A stretch of DNA of 37,980 nt from Chitinophagales bacterium. Its GTDB lineage: Bacteria; Bacteroidota; Bacteroidia; Chitinophagales; JADJOU01. Below are positions 19,794 through 29,127 of the stretch, in pieces (position 1 is the first letter of the stretch; each line of letters begins with the position of its first letter). The notes under the pieces are model-generated. The model made no database searches, was not told the DNA's origin, and worked only from the letters and a program-made list of their open reading frames with translations. Location of the stretch: contig JALOMB010000008.1 of the NCBI GenBank assembly GCA_025455685.1, forward strand, positions 1 through 37,980, given 5' to 3'. A program made the position numbers and the translations under genes.

Positions 19794-21662
19794 TTATTTT
19801 AAAGTTAAGTCAAATCCGATACGTAGAAATCTTCCTGGCATTATAATATGCTCTAAATAAAAATATTCTTGATTCAACATATTATTGATATCCATATATA
19901 TTCTTGTTTTATTTATATTTAGAAAAACTCTAGTATCGACTAAATGAAAATCTTGCCCACTGAGTTGTTGCAGATATCGGTGTGTGAGTTGAACGCCTAT
20001 GAGTTCGTTAAAGCCAGAAACCATGATTTGGTTGACCATTTGGTGACGGGAAGTAAAAATCGGATATTTTGAGTCAGTGAGGGGATTGTCTAGTTGTAAA
20101 AACTGATAACTCGATTGAAATTGCGCTTCACCAAATTCTAAAAACTTTAATTTTTGGGTAGTAAATTTGAATTGAAATCCATATGTATTAACTACAGAAG
20201 CATTTGATGCTTGCCAAAGTCTTCTAGAACTTGTATCGGTATCAAACCAAGTTATAAAATTATCTACGTTTCGCCAAAACCCAAGCCCTTGAATCATAAA
20301 CTTAGGCTTGATATAGCGCAATCCAATATCAAAGGTATGCCCTCTTTCGGCAATTAAATAGGGATTGCCTAGATTGCTTCTATCACTATAGTATAGATCT
20401 GTAAATGAAGGAGCTCTCATACCTCTTGCGACATTTGAAGTCAAAATCAATGAGTTATTTAGGGTATGTGACACAGATAAACCATAGAATAAATCAGTAC
20501 CAAAATCAGAGTTTATATTTAGATATAATGAAGGCTTGAATATCGTTTTCTTTTTAAGATTCCATTGATTTTCAATAAATATACCTTGATTCCATCTTTT
20601 TCTATCGCCTAAATTATTAGACTTGATTTCTTCAGTTCGGAAATCTGCTCCAATTCCTAATTGACCAAGGGCATATTCATAGCCCAAATGCTGCTCAATA
20701 GCAAGGGTCGTCGAATAATGGCGGTTTTGATATACTGATGGGCGAGAAGCGATTAAGGTATATTCATCAAAACCACTTCTAAGATTCACTTTACTATTGC
20801 TTGTCCATTTCTCGCTAAATTTTTTATTGACTTCTGCCTGAAAGAAAAATGTGTTGATTCTTTCTTGAGCATTTCTATCAAAGGGAAATGCAAAAAAATA
20901 CGGCGCTCCCATAGAGGATAAGTTCATCATTGCCAGAAATCTCAAAGCTGTCTGCTCATCTAGTTGATGTTTGGAAGCGAGCATCAATTTAGTCATTTGA
21001 CTTCGGGTATTGAAGCTATGACCTGTGCTCGTATCTACTTGAAAACTAACCTGATATCTGTTTTTTTTATCGCCTACATGTATATTTCCCCATAGCCCTA
21101 CTTGATAATAGAGTTTACCACTTGCTGAGTCATGATTGAAATTACTTGACGCATAGCCCCCTATTTCTACTTCATTGTTATCTTTAGGTTCAATACGATA
21201 GTCGATAACCCCTGCTAATCCGTTATTCCCAATTCTGCTGCTTTGAGCTCCTTGCTGAATAGTAATACCCCGAACTGCGAAAATAGGAAAAGGTAAATTA
21301 TGTACGTTGTGCGCAGTCTGAACATCTGTAATCTTAGAACCGTTTAGGGTTACAGCCACTTGCTCGAAAGTAGAACCCTGAATCGACAAATCTGCTGAGG
21401 TACCATAAGCATTACGTTGAAAAGCCGTTACGCCGCATACGTAATTTAATGCTTCGTTTTGATGAAGTGTAGGAAGTTTTTTAAACTGATCTGATGTGAT
21501 AGAAGTTACATTATGTGGAACTCGAGGGCCATATAATGCTTTAAGTCTATTCTCTGAAATTTTTACAACGCCTAAATTATGTGAATCTTCTGTAATTTTG
21601 TACTGTGCTATGCAAATGTGACTAAAAATTAAAAAATATATAAAAGCTAATCTTTGAATCAT
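19794..21662 (-). CDS. TonB-dependent receptor (BtuB-like size)
   Basis: Plug domain (RGITIQQGAQSSRIGNNGLAGVIDYRI), barrel strands, C-terminal IGFDLTLK. Confidence 0.9.
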   Translation of the reverse strand: MIQRLAFIYFLIFSHICIAQYKITEDSHNLGVVKISENRLKALYGPRVPHNVTSITSDQFKKLPTLHQNEALNYVCGVTAFQRNAYGTSADLSIQGSTFEQVAVTLNGSKITDVQTAHNVHNLPFPIFAVRGITIQQGAQSSRIGNNGLAGVIDYRIEPKDNNEVEIGGYASSNFNHDSASGKLYYQVGLWGNIHVGDKKNRYQVSFQVDTSTGHSFNTRSQMTKLMLASKHQLDEQTALRFLAMMNLSSMGAPYFFAFPFDRNAQERINTFFFQAEVNKKFSEKWTSNSKVNLRSGFDEYTLIASRPSVYQNRHYSTTLAIEQHLGYEYALGQLGIGADFRTEEIKSNNLGDRKRWNQGIFIENQWNLKKKTIFKPSLYLNINSDFGTDLFYGLSVSHTLNNSLILTSNVARGMRAPSFTDLYYSDRSNLGNPYLIAERGHTFDIGLRYIKPKFMIQGLGFWRNVDNFITWFDTDTSSRRLWQASNASVVNTYGFQFKFTTQKLKFLEFGEAQFQSSYQFLQLDNPLTDSKYPIFTSRHQMVNQIMVSGFNELIGVQLTHRYLQQLSGQDFHLVDTRVFLNINKTRIYMDINNMLNQEYFYLEHIIMPGRFLRIGFDLTLK

Positions 21663-21675
21663 AATATTTTTTTGA

Positions 21676-21683
21676 CAAAGATA
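21676..21683 (-). promoter_or_regulatory. -7 box TATCTTTG (minus strand) upstream of the TonB receptor
   Basis: CAAAGATA on the plus strand, 14 bp from the start at 21662. Confidence 0.5.
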
Positions 21684-21704
21684 ATGATTTTAAAGTCATT
21701 AAAT

Positions 21705-21738
21705 ATTAAAAAAAAACTGCACGCAGCGTGCAGTTTTT
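21705..21738 (-). terminator. Rho-independent terminator after rpsA-DUF3078, possibly bidirectional
   Basis: ACTGCAC-GCAGC-GTGCAGT palindrome (21716-21734) flanked by an A-tract on the left and T-tract on the right. Confidence 0.9.
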
Positions 21739-21763
21739 ACTTCAAATAAGTCAAATAAAAGGT

Positions 21764-22786
21764 TTAAAAGCCATATACCAAACCTGCTCCAATTGTTTGA
21801 TTTACTTGAAGTGCAGGTCGATTTCTTCCTGTGGTTCTATCCAAAGTTCGAATATCGTCATCATAAATAATCCATAAACCAGCATTTAAACTAAGATGTT
21901 TATTAACCTTATAGATCAAATTGTTTTGCCAATTCACATCTACATTAAATCTTCTTGTATTTCCTAAAGGATCTCTATCACTGCGAAAGAAATTATTAAA
22001 AAGAACCAATCTAGATTTAAAAAACAAATTAGGTATGATTTCTTTATCAAATTCAGCATCTATCCTAGTTCCATATTCACCTCTTACTTTCTCACCTTTA
22101 GCATTCCCGAAGCTACCCCCTTCTATATTAACCAATGAATCATGAAGCACAAAAGTATATTTGGCAGCAAGTGGAGAAAATAATACTCTAAAATACGATA
22201 CAGGCTGATAAGTCAGACCTGGCGCTAGTTCCAAAAAGCCGGGTGAGAAGAAGTCTGAAATAATTAAATTAGTATTGGCTGGATTAGCCGTGACGAAAAA
22301 TTGTGACCTAAGCATAAAATTGAAAGATAAAAACCAATGTTTTTTCCATTTGTATGAATAGTTTGAAGACAATTGCCAAAGATCTTTGTTTTTAGTGAGC
22401 GGATATTCGATGTCCTTTACGGCATCGTAATTCTTAACAAATGAAACAGCGCCATCGAAGGTATTATCCCAAGTATGCTTATCTTTATTATAAATTGCTT
22501 TGAAAAAACCTAAAGCACCAAATGAAAAATTATCAAATCCTCCTGCAGCCCAATTGGTCAAAGTAGTTTGTAATATATTACCTGATATGTGACCTTTGAA
22601 AGTCCAATTTGGTTGTGGAGGCTTAATCGATGCCTCCATTGCGTTGAGTTCAGATTCAATCTCAGCTTTTTTAGCTTTTAGGGCTGTTATTTTTGCTTTG
22701 ACATCTGTGGGATCATTTTGAGCCTTTACTTCACAATAAGTAAAAATCAAAAACAAGGTCGATAGAAATAAGATATGTTTTGTCAT
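21764..22786 (-). CDS. DUF3078 outer-membrane protein
   Basis: Signal peptide, short coiled coil, WTFKGHISGNILQTTLTNWAAGGFDNFSFGALGFFKAIY. Start trimmed from 22804 to MTKHILF. Confidence 0.82.
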   Translation of the reverse strand: MTKHILFLSTLFLIFTYCEVKAQNDPTDVKAKITALKAKKAEIESELNAMEASIKPPQPNWTFKGHISGNILQTTLTNWAAGGFDNFSFGALGFFKAIYNKDKHTWDNTFDGAVSFVKNYDAVKDIEYPLTKNKDLWQLSSNYSYKWKKHWFLSFNFMLRSQFFVTANPANTNLIISDFFSPGFLELAPGLTYQPVSYFRVLFSPLAAKYTFVLHDSLVNIEGGSFGNAKGEKVRGEYGTRIDAEFDKEIIPNLFFKSRLVLFNNFFRSDRDPLGNTRRFNVDVNWQNNLIYKVNKHLSLNAGLWIIYDDDIRTLDRTTGRNRPALQVNQTIGAGLVYGF

Positions 22787-22796
22787 AAAATTAATA

Positions 22797-24617
22797 CTAT
22801 TCATTTTCGTCGTTATTATTCATTTTTTCTTTGAGCTGCTGAAGCGCATCTAAATCACCCAAGGTAGATTTATCAATTGATTGGTTGATTTTCTTGACGC
22901 TTTTTTTAGTTTGTTCTATTTCAGCTTTCTTGTCGGCTTTTTCTTTGTATATCTCTTCGGATTTTGCTTCTTCCCATATTTTAGAGTGTGATACCATGAT
23001 TTTTCTATCAGATTTGTCAAATTCTAGAATTTTGAAATCATAAGAATTACCGACTTCTACATTTTCTCCATTTTCTAGTCGAGCATGTTTATTGGGTGAA
23101 AATGCCTGAAGAAATCCTTCAAACATTACTTCAAATCCTTTCTCATCTTTTTTAATTACTTCGCCTTTGTGTATTGTACCTGCTCTATAATCGCTCTCAT
23201 ATGTATCCCATGGATCAGACTCTAGCTGTTTGTGTCCAAGAGAAATTTTTCTTCTTTCACTATCCACTTCTAAGATAACTACATCTAGTTCATCGCCTAC
23301 TTTAGCAAACTCACTTGGATGATTGAATTTCTTGACCCAACTTAAATCACTTATCCTCATCATACCGCCCATAGAGTCAGCGAGTTCGATAAATAATCCA
23401 TAATTAGTGATGTGCTTAACGATTCCTTTATGCTTAGAGCCTATTTTAAATTGTTCTGTGAGTTTATCCCAAGGATCTTCTTGAAGTTGTTTGATAGACA
23501 AGCTCATTTTACGTTCTTCTACATCGACAGTTATAATTTTTGCTTCATGAGTATCGCCAATTTTGAAGAATTCTTTGCTATTAATTGGTTGATTGCTCCA
23601 AGTAACTTCAGAAACATGTATTAAACCTTCTACACCGGGTTGAATTTCTAAAAATACGCCATAATCTTCTACATTGACTACTTTGCCTTTGACTATTTCA
23701 CCTACATTGAGTTTGTCGCCCATAGACTCCCAAGGATGCGCAGTGAGTTGTTTTAAACCTAGAGAGATTCTCTTTTTAGTATCATCAAAATCTAAAATAA
23801 CTACATTGATTTTTTCATTTAAGCTCAATACTTCAGACGGATGATTTATCCTACCCCATGAAATATCAGTAATATAGAGCAATCCATCGATTCCACCTAA
23901 ATCCAAAAATGCACCAAAGTCTGTAATATTCTTGATGACACCTTCCATAATTTGTCCTCTTTCAAGTTTACCAATGATTTCTGCTCTTTGATCTTCAATG
24001 TCAGCTTCGATAATTGCTTTGTGAGACACAACAGCATTTTTGATCAATTCATTGATTTTGACTACTTTTAAGTCCATTGTTTTGCCGACATATTGGTCAT
24101 AGTCTGTAATTGGTTTGACATCTATTTGGCTACCAGGAAGGAAAGTCTCTAAATCAAAAACTTTTACGATTAAACCACCTTTAGTTTTAGAGGTGATAAG
24201 TCCTGTGACAATCGTTTCATTTTGATGAGCTTCTTTAATTTTTTCCCAAGAAATGAGAATTGAAGCGTTTTTGCGAGAGAGCAATAAATGACCGTTTCTG
24301 TCTTCCTTGCTCACGACATATACTTGGTAACGCTGACCTAAAGCGATTTCTTCGATGTCTCTAAATTCTGAAAGGGGAATCATACCATCAGATTTTGAGC
24401 CAAGGCTCATGATTACATCAGATTTGGTAATTCCTACTACTTCTGCTTCTACAATATCATTATCTTCAAATGTTTTCAAGGAATTTGCATATTGCTCATC
24501 CAAGGATTTTATTTCTTCTTTTGAATAATTAGTTTGATTTTTTTTGTTGATTGACCAATCAAAGTCATCGTGTGCTGTCTTAAAGCTGTTTGTGTAATTT
24601 GGTTCCAAAATCTCCAA
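22797..24617 (-). CDS. rpsA: 30S ribosomal protein S1
   Basis: Multiple S1 RNA-binding repeats (GAFLDLGGIDGLLYITDISWGRINHPSEVL, YGVFLEIQPGVEGLIHVSEVTWS, YGLFIELADSMGGMMRISDLSW). Confidence 0.95.
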   Translation of the reverse strand: MEILEPNYTNSFKTAHDDFDWSINKKNQTNYSKEEIKSLDEQYANSLKTFEDNDIVEAEVVGITKSDVIMSLGSKSDGMIPLSEFRDIEEIALGQRYQVYVVSKEDRNGHLLLSRKNASILISWEKIKEAHQNETIVTGLITSKTKGGLIVKVFDLETFLPGSQIDVKPITDYDQYVGKTMDLKVVKINELIKNAVVSHKAIIEADIEDQRAEIIGKLERGQIMEGVIKNITDFGAFLDLGGIDGLLYITDISWGRINHPSEVLSLNEKINVVILDFDDTKKRISLGLKQLTAHPWESMGDKLNVGEIVKGKVVNVEDYGVFLEIQPGVEGLIHVSEVTWSNQPINSKEFFKIGDTHEAKIITVDVEERKMSLSIKQLQEDPWDKLTEQFKIGSKHKGIVKHITNYGLFIELADSMGGMMRISDLSWVKKFNHPSEFAKVGDELDVVILEVDSERRKISLGHKQLESDPWDTYESDYRAGTIHKGEVIKKDEKGFEVMFEGFLQAFSPNKHARLENGENVEVGNSYDFKILEFDKSDRKIMVSHSKIWEEAKSEEIYKEKADKKAEIEQTKKSVKKINQSIDKSTLGDLDALQQLKEKMNNNDENE

Positions 24618-24647
24618 GGTTTAAAAGGTTAAAAAATAATTAGGGTG

Positions 24648-24655
24648 CAAATATA
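24648..24655 (-). promoter_or_regulatory. -7 box TATATTTG (minus strand) upstream of rpsA
   Basis: CAAATATA on the plus strand, about 30 bp from the rpsA start. Confidence 0.55.
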
Positions 24656-24715
24656 GTTTTTTTTTATTTATTTTATAGTTTTTTTTTATCATTGCACTTT
24701 AAATTTTCTATTATA

Positions 24716-25282
24716 ATGACGAAATACTTTGATGATATATCTGAAATCGCCCGCGCCTTAAACAGAGGAGAGATAGGCCTTGTTCCTACGGATACGCTTT
24801 ATGGATTGAGTTGTGATGCCACAAATCTTAAAGCCATAGACAGACTTAAATTGCTTAAACATAGAAGTCCAAATAAAAGTCTCATTGTGCTTTTTCGTGA
24901 TGAAACGCATGTTTTGTCATACTTTGATATAGATTCAGAAGAATTTTATAATTTTTGGAAGCCTACAAGTGTGCCCACTAGTTTCTTGTTGCCCAATAAG
25001 TTTAAACTACCAGTTTCAGCGCTTACCGCTAATGAATATATAGCAATTCGCATTCCTAATGCTAATTCTTTTTTGACACAACTCTGGCGATTTATCGATT
25101 TTCCGATTGTATCGACCTCAGCTAATTTTAGTGGCGAGCCAACTGCTTTGTCTCTTCATGAAGTAGATCCGCGCTTAAAGGATTCTGTTGATTTTATTGT
25201 AGATGACCGCTATGACTCAGGTACTAAGTCTGCTTCGGAGTTATATCAATATTTAGATAAGGAATGGAAACGCTTACGTTAG
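24716..25282 (+). CDS. tsaC: L-threonylcarbamoyladenylate synthase (YrdC/Sua5 family)
   Basis: GLVPTDTLYGLSCDA; the KxR (KHRSPNKS) and SxN (STSANFSGEP) elements are present. Start trimmed to 24716. Confidence 0.9.
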   Translation: MTKYFDDISEIARALNRGEIGLVPTDTLYGLSCDATNLKAIDRLKLLKHRSPNKSLIVLFRDETHVLSYFDIDSEEFYNFWKPTSVPTSFLLPNKFKLPVSALTANEYIAIRIPNANSFLTQLWRFIDFPIVSTSANFSGEPTALSLHEVDPRLKDSVDFIVDDRYDSGTKSASELYQYLDKEWKRLR

Positions 25283-25308
25283 GGGAGATTTTTTTAAATA
25301 CAGATTCG

Positions 25309-25848
25309 CTAATAAGTAGTCTTCGTATTATACAATCCAAGTTTACCATAGAATTCTTGATAACCTTGGCTATTTGGATATAATTTAAAGTTCATCGATA
25401 AACTTATTGTATCATTTTTTATTTCGACACAAATTGGTCCAGCACCTTTGATTTCTCCAAATTCTTGGCTTAAATCAGGTTCTTTAAAAATTTTAAAAAC
25501 AGCTGCTTGTTTGATGTTGTCATAGAACATTGCTTTTTCCTTTTCTTCTAAATGGCGATAGATCATTACTTTTCCAGTTTCAAGCGGTTTAGCGTCATCT
25601 CTGTAAATTTGAATCAAATACTTGTTAGAATCTATCTTTGAACTCGTTTTAATGGTGTAGATATTATTTTGGAAATTTACAGAATCTATGTTGTATTCTA
25701 TCAAATCTGATTCGTGCATGGTCAAACCATAGTACTTTTCTACGATACATGGACTTGCATCGATAGCTATTTCTTTTTCTTTTAGACAAGAAATAGAACC
25801 TAACATCAAAAGGAAAAGGAAACTGAAGACCAGAATTAAATTGTTCAT
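25309..25848 (-). CDS. hypothetical lipoprotein
   Basis: MNNLILVFSFLFLLMLGSISCLKEKE lipobox. No family recognised. Confidence 0.6.
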   Translation of the reverse strand: MNNLILVFSFLFLLMLGSISCLKEKEIAIDASPCIVEKYYGLTMHESDLIEYNIDSVNFQNNIYTIKTSSKIDSNKYLIQIYRDDAKPLETGKVMIYRHLEEKEKAMFYDNIKQAAVFKIFKEPDLSQEFGEIKGAGPICVEIKNDTISLSMNFKLYPNSQGYQEFYGKLGLYNTKTTY

Positions 25849-25878
25849 TTTTTCATATAATTAATTAAAAAAATCAAG

Positions 25879-26337
25879 CTATACCAAAGGCTTTATGACA
25901 TAAGTGACGATTCCCCAAATCATGAAGTCTCTATCTTCAGTGACTTGTATCGGTTCGTAAGCTTCATTTTCTGGCATAAGCCAAATGTCATTTCCTTTGA
26001 TATGAATTCGTTTTGCCGTAAATTCATTATCAATAATACATACTGCGATTTTGCCATGAGCTGCATCGAGACTTTTATCTATAATGAGCAAATCTCCATC
26101 GTCAATTCCAGCATTCTTCATTGAAAATCCTTTGACTCGACCATAAAAAGTCGCAGAAGGATGTTTGATTAAGTGCTTGTTTAAATCAATAGTCAAATCA
26201 ATGAAATCTAATGCCGGCGAAGGAAATCCTGCACTAATTCCAGCCTCAATATAGGGCAATTCCAAACTAGTATTAAGATTGGCAGAATAAATGTCTATAT
26301 GGAGACCTTGATGGATTTTTAATGCATTCATAAGCAA
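25879..26337 (-). CDS. umuD: UmuD-like S24/LexA-family autoprotease
   Basis: AGFPSPALDF cleavage region, DLNKHLIKHPSATFYGRVKGFSM, GIDDGDLLIIDKSLDAAHGKIAV, EFTAKRI (Ser/Lys dyad). Confidence 0.92.
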   Translation of the reverse strand: MLMNALKIHQGLHIDIYSANLNTSLELPYIEAGISAGFPSPALDFIDLTIDLNKHLIKHPSATFYGRVKGFSMKNAGIDDGDLLIIDKSLDAAHGKIAVCIIDNEFTAKRIHIKGNDIWLMPENEAYEPIQVTEDRDFMIWGIVTYVIKPLV

Positions 26338-26347
26338 TTAATATTCA

Positions 26348-26355
26348 CAAAGATA
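26348..26355 (-). promoter_or_regulatory. -7 box TATCTTTG (minus strand) upstream of umuD
   Basis: CAAAGATA on the plus strand, 11 bp from the start at 26337. Confidence 0.5.
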
Positions 26356-26386
26356 ATTCTTTTCACTTTATTTTAAGATAATTTTT

Positions 26387-26394
26387 TAGTTTTG
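26387..26394 (+). promoter_or_regulatory. -7 box TAGTTTTG upstream of the CHAD-like gene
   Basis: TAnnTTTG about 17 bp from the start at 26411. Confidence 0.45.
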
Positions 26395-26410
26395 CTGCAA
26401 ATTAACCCAA

Positions 26411-27367
26411 ATGACCCCATTGCACCAATTGTTAAAGATATACATCCAAAGGTTATCTATGCAAATCAAACAAGCAAAAACATATCCTCAACCTGGTTTG
26501 TGGTTACATTCCAATAATTCCCGTACTTTATTATTTCGATTGGAAGGTTTGCTTCGTATTTCAAAAGAAATTTATCCTAATGAAGATATAGTCTGGTATC
26601 ATACTCAAGTAAAAGAGTTAGAGGATATTCTAGGAAAAGCAGATTACTATATTTCGGATTATTTACATTTTCAAGAACAGAAAAATTTTCCGGTAAAAAT
26701 CCTCGATTATTGGCATAGACAGGCACATGACGCTTTACATCATAACATGAATTGGAATTTAGACCTTTTATTAGAATACAGTGAAAATTTACTAAAGAAA
26801 TTGCCAAAAATTATTTCGTTGAAGCCCAAAAAAGAAATTTCAAAAATCCAATCTTTTATTCAGGACGAAATTCAAAAAACGCAAAAATTCTTATTAAACA
26901 TTCAATACCAAGACATTGAGCTAGAAATTCATGAAGCTAGACGGAAGCTACGTTGGTTTAGCATATATTTTCATGCGCTTTCTGGATTGATTTGTGTACA
27001 GAAAAGTGCAGCCAAACCCACGAAACTACTTCAAACATATCAAACGCCTAAAATCATCAATAGCCCATTTAATCAAACAGAAGATTTAATAAAAACCGAC
27101 AAGCAGATAATTTTTGATTTAGATCATTTCTATGCTTTGAACTGGATAATCTTCACCTTAGGAGGCATTAAAGACCAAGTGCTCTTGGGCCGTTCTTTAT
27201 TTCAAGGATATCAATTTTTACATTTTTCATCGAATCAAGATACTTTGAAAATGATTAAATCCAAACATTTATCTGATTTTCATGATGAACAGAGCAGCCT
27301 GATAGAAGCTAAAAAAGTCTTAAAAGACTATGTGAATTTAGGACTTTTATCGTCTTTAATTAAATAA
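26411..27367 (+). CDS. hypothetical alpha-helical protein, possible divergent CHAD-like domain
   Basis: Two helical halves: WLHSNNSRTLLFRLEGLL...VKELEDILGKADYYISDY and EIHEARRKLRWFSIYFHAL...HLSDFHDEQSSLIEA. They resemble the HxxR/RR and LGxxRD positions of CHAD. Confidence 0.4.
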   Translation: MTPLHQLLKIYIQRLSMQIKQAKTYPQPGLWLHSNNSRTLLFRLEGLLRISKEIYPNEDIVWYHTQVKELEDILGKADYYISDYLHFQEQKNFPVKILDYWHRQAHDALHHNMNWNLDLLLEYSENLLKKLPKIISLKPKKEISKIQSFIQDEIQKTQKFLLNIQYQDIELEIHEARRKLRWFSIYFHALSGLICVQKSAAKPTKLLQTYQTPKIINSPFNQTEDLIKTDKQIIFDLDHFYALNWIIFTLGGIKDQVLLGRSLFQGYQFLHFSSNQDTLKMIKSKHLSDFHDEQSSLIEAKKVLKDYVNLGLLSSLIK

Positions 27368-29122
27368 AGCTTTGCCAAATGGCAACTCGAATCTACCTGT
27401 ATTTAGATATTTAGTTAAATTAAAATTGAGTGTTTTATACCTTATGACTAGAAGAATACCATAATACAGCACCGTTAAGGGGAAAAACCAACTAAAGATT
27501 AATCCCAAAAAAAGACCTCCTAGTACGATGAGCTCGAAGTTTAAAATTTGTTTGACACTATTTTTTTCCAATTCATTCATAGAATTTTCATATCGAATAA
27601 GATAATATATAGGAGCTAATATGAACAAACCATAGGTCATAGCAATAATTTTAATCAGTTCATTATTTCTTTGGTGGCCTTCGTTAAGTGTACTTTTGGG
27701 TTCGTTAATCTTTTTGGATTTATCGAAATCAGCTTGTTTACTAGTTTCTTGGCTTAGTGCTGATGAGGGTTGAAGTTTTGAGATGTCTAGACCTGCAAAA
27801 TTTCCACTAGACATCATGAGTAAAACAGTGTTGTCAACGAAGTTTTCTTCGATATAATTCTTTAGGTCGCCTAGATTTGTAATCAGTTTGAGATTTGCAT
27901 GATTAAAAAATGCCTTTACCTCTACTTCAGTATATATTTTCCCGCCTTTTGCTTGTAGGACTTGTGTGTCTAAAAAAACTACCGGTGCTTTAATTGCAGC
28001 GAGTGTATCTCGATACATAGGCAGAAAATCTTCTTTGAGAGAACTAAATGTATGAAGTTCATAGATGGCCAGGATATTCTGATTAGCAAATTTTTCTGAT
28101 GCGGCATTAATTGTGGCTCTGAGCTTGCTCGGAGAATGAGCAAAATCTCGAATAATCTCAGAACTTTCAAATTTATTGACTTGCTCAAGTCTTCGTTTAG
28201 CCCCTTGAAAATCTGATATCGCTTGATAAAAATCCTGTTTCGACATCCCGAGCTCGAGACAAATTTGTTTTGCGGCCTCAATATTAGCCATATTGTGTTG
28301 ACCAAATACCGATACACGATGTTTTCCTTCGTCCTTGATATAATAGATTCCGTCTTCAATGTCATAGAATTGATGTATATAGGGTGTTAATATTATATCA
28401 TTTCTATCTGAGGATAGGATATCTGCTAGCCCTTCAGAGTTGTGAAAAAATACTTGCGCCTTATTTTCCAAGGATTGAATAAACAATTTAAATTGTTCTT
28501 GATATTGCGCCAAAGTTGGAAATACATTGATGTGGTCCCATTCAATTCCGCTAATGACAGCAAGATTTCCTTTGTAATAAAGAAATTTTGGTCTCATATC
28601 CAGACATGACGAGAGATACTCATCGGCTTCTAAAATGATAATAGGGGCTTGAGAAATTTGAACACTTTTTTCGAATCCTGCTACACGAGCGCCTACCAAA
28701 TAGTCGAAATCAAAGTTTGCTCGCTTCAACACATGCATAATCATCGAGGTAATAGTAGTTTTACCGTGACTTCCAGCTACAAGAATTCTCTTTTTGTTTT
28801 TGGATAATTCATAAATAAATTCAGGGAAACTTATCACTTTGAGACCTAACTCCATGGCTTTGGTAAGTTCTGGGTTTTCGAGTTTGGCATGCATACCAAG
28901 TATGATTACATCTAAATCAGCGTGAATGTATTCAGAAAAAAACCCGAGTTTTTCTGGCAAAAGCCCATGATTGCCAAGATTAGATCGACTTGGCTCTTCT
29001 ATGATATCATCAGAGCCTGTGATGTGATGTCCAAGCTGTTTCATTGAAATTGCGAGTTGATGCATTATTGCACCTCCTATAGCTATGAAATGAATGTTCT
29101 TAGGTGTATCAAAAATTTGCAT
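27356..29122 (-). CDS. mpl: UDP-N-acetylmuramate:L-alanyl-gamma-D-glutamyl-meso-diaminopimelate ligase (Mpl) with C-terminal DUF4870-like TM extension
   Basis: IHFIAIGGAIMHQLAISMKQLGHHITGSDD, GSHGKTTITSM, EADEYLSSCLD, EWDHINVFPTL, MMSSGNFAGLD; then a linker and two or three TM helices ending YLNTGRFELPFG. Confidence 0.92.
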   Translation of the reverse strand: MQIFDTPKNIHFIAIGGAIMHQLAISMKQLGHHITGSDDIIEEPSRSNLGNHGLLPEKLGFFSEYIHADLDVIILGMHAKLENPELTKAMELGLKVISFPEFIYELSKNKKRILVAGSHGKTTITSMIMHVLKRANFDFDYLVGARVAGFEKSVQISQAPIIILEADEYLSSCLDMRPKFLYYKGNLAVISGIEWDHINVFPTLAQYQEQFKLFIQSLENKAQVFFHNSEGLADILSSDRNDIILTPYIHQFYDIEDGIYYIKDEGKHRVSVFGQHNMANIEAAKQICLELGMSKQDFYQAISDFQGAKRRLEQVNKFESSEIIRDFAHSPSKLRATINAASEKFANQNILAIYELHTFSSLKEDFLPMYRDTLAAIKAPVVFLDTQVLQAKGGKIYTEVEVKAFFNHANLKLITNLGDLKNYIEENFVDNTVLLMMSSGNFAGLDISKLQPSSALSQETSKQADFDKSKKINEPKSTLNEGHQRNNELIKIIAMTYGLFILAPIYYLIRYENSMNELEKNSVKQILNFELIVLGGLFLGLIFSWFFPLTVLYYGILLVIRYKTLNFNLTKYLNTGRFELPFGKALFN

Positions 29123-29127
29123 AATAA

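Noticed and set aside
21716-21734. Near-perfect 19-bp palindrome as a protein-binding operator
   Set aside because: Flanking A and T tracts and position after DUF3078 make a terminator the simpler explanation.
21663-21763. Cobalamin or other riboswitch upstream of the TonB receptor
   Set aside because: The leader is only about 15-25 nt from the apparent promoter and the rest is a terminator; no room for a riboswitch.
27979-28365. 128-aa minus-strand ORF inside mpl
   Set aside because: Same-strand alternate frame within a clearly coding Mpl region; no recognisable domain.
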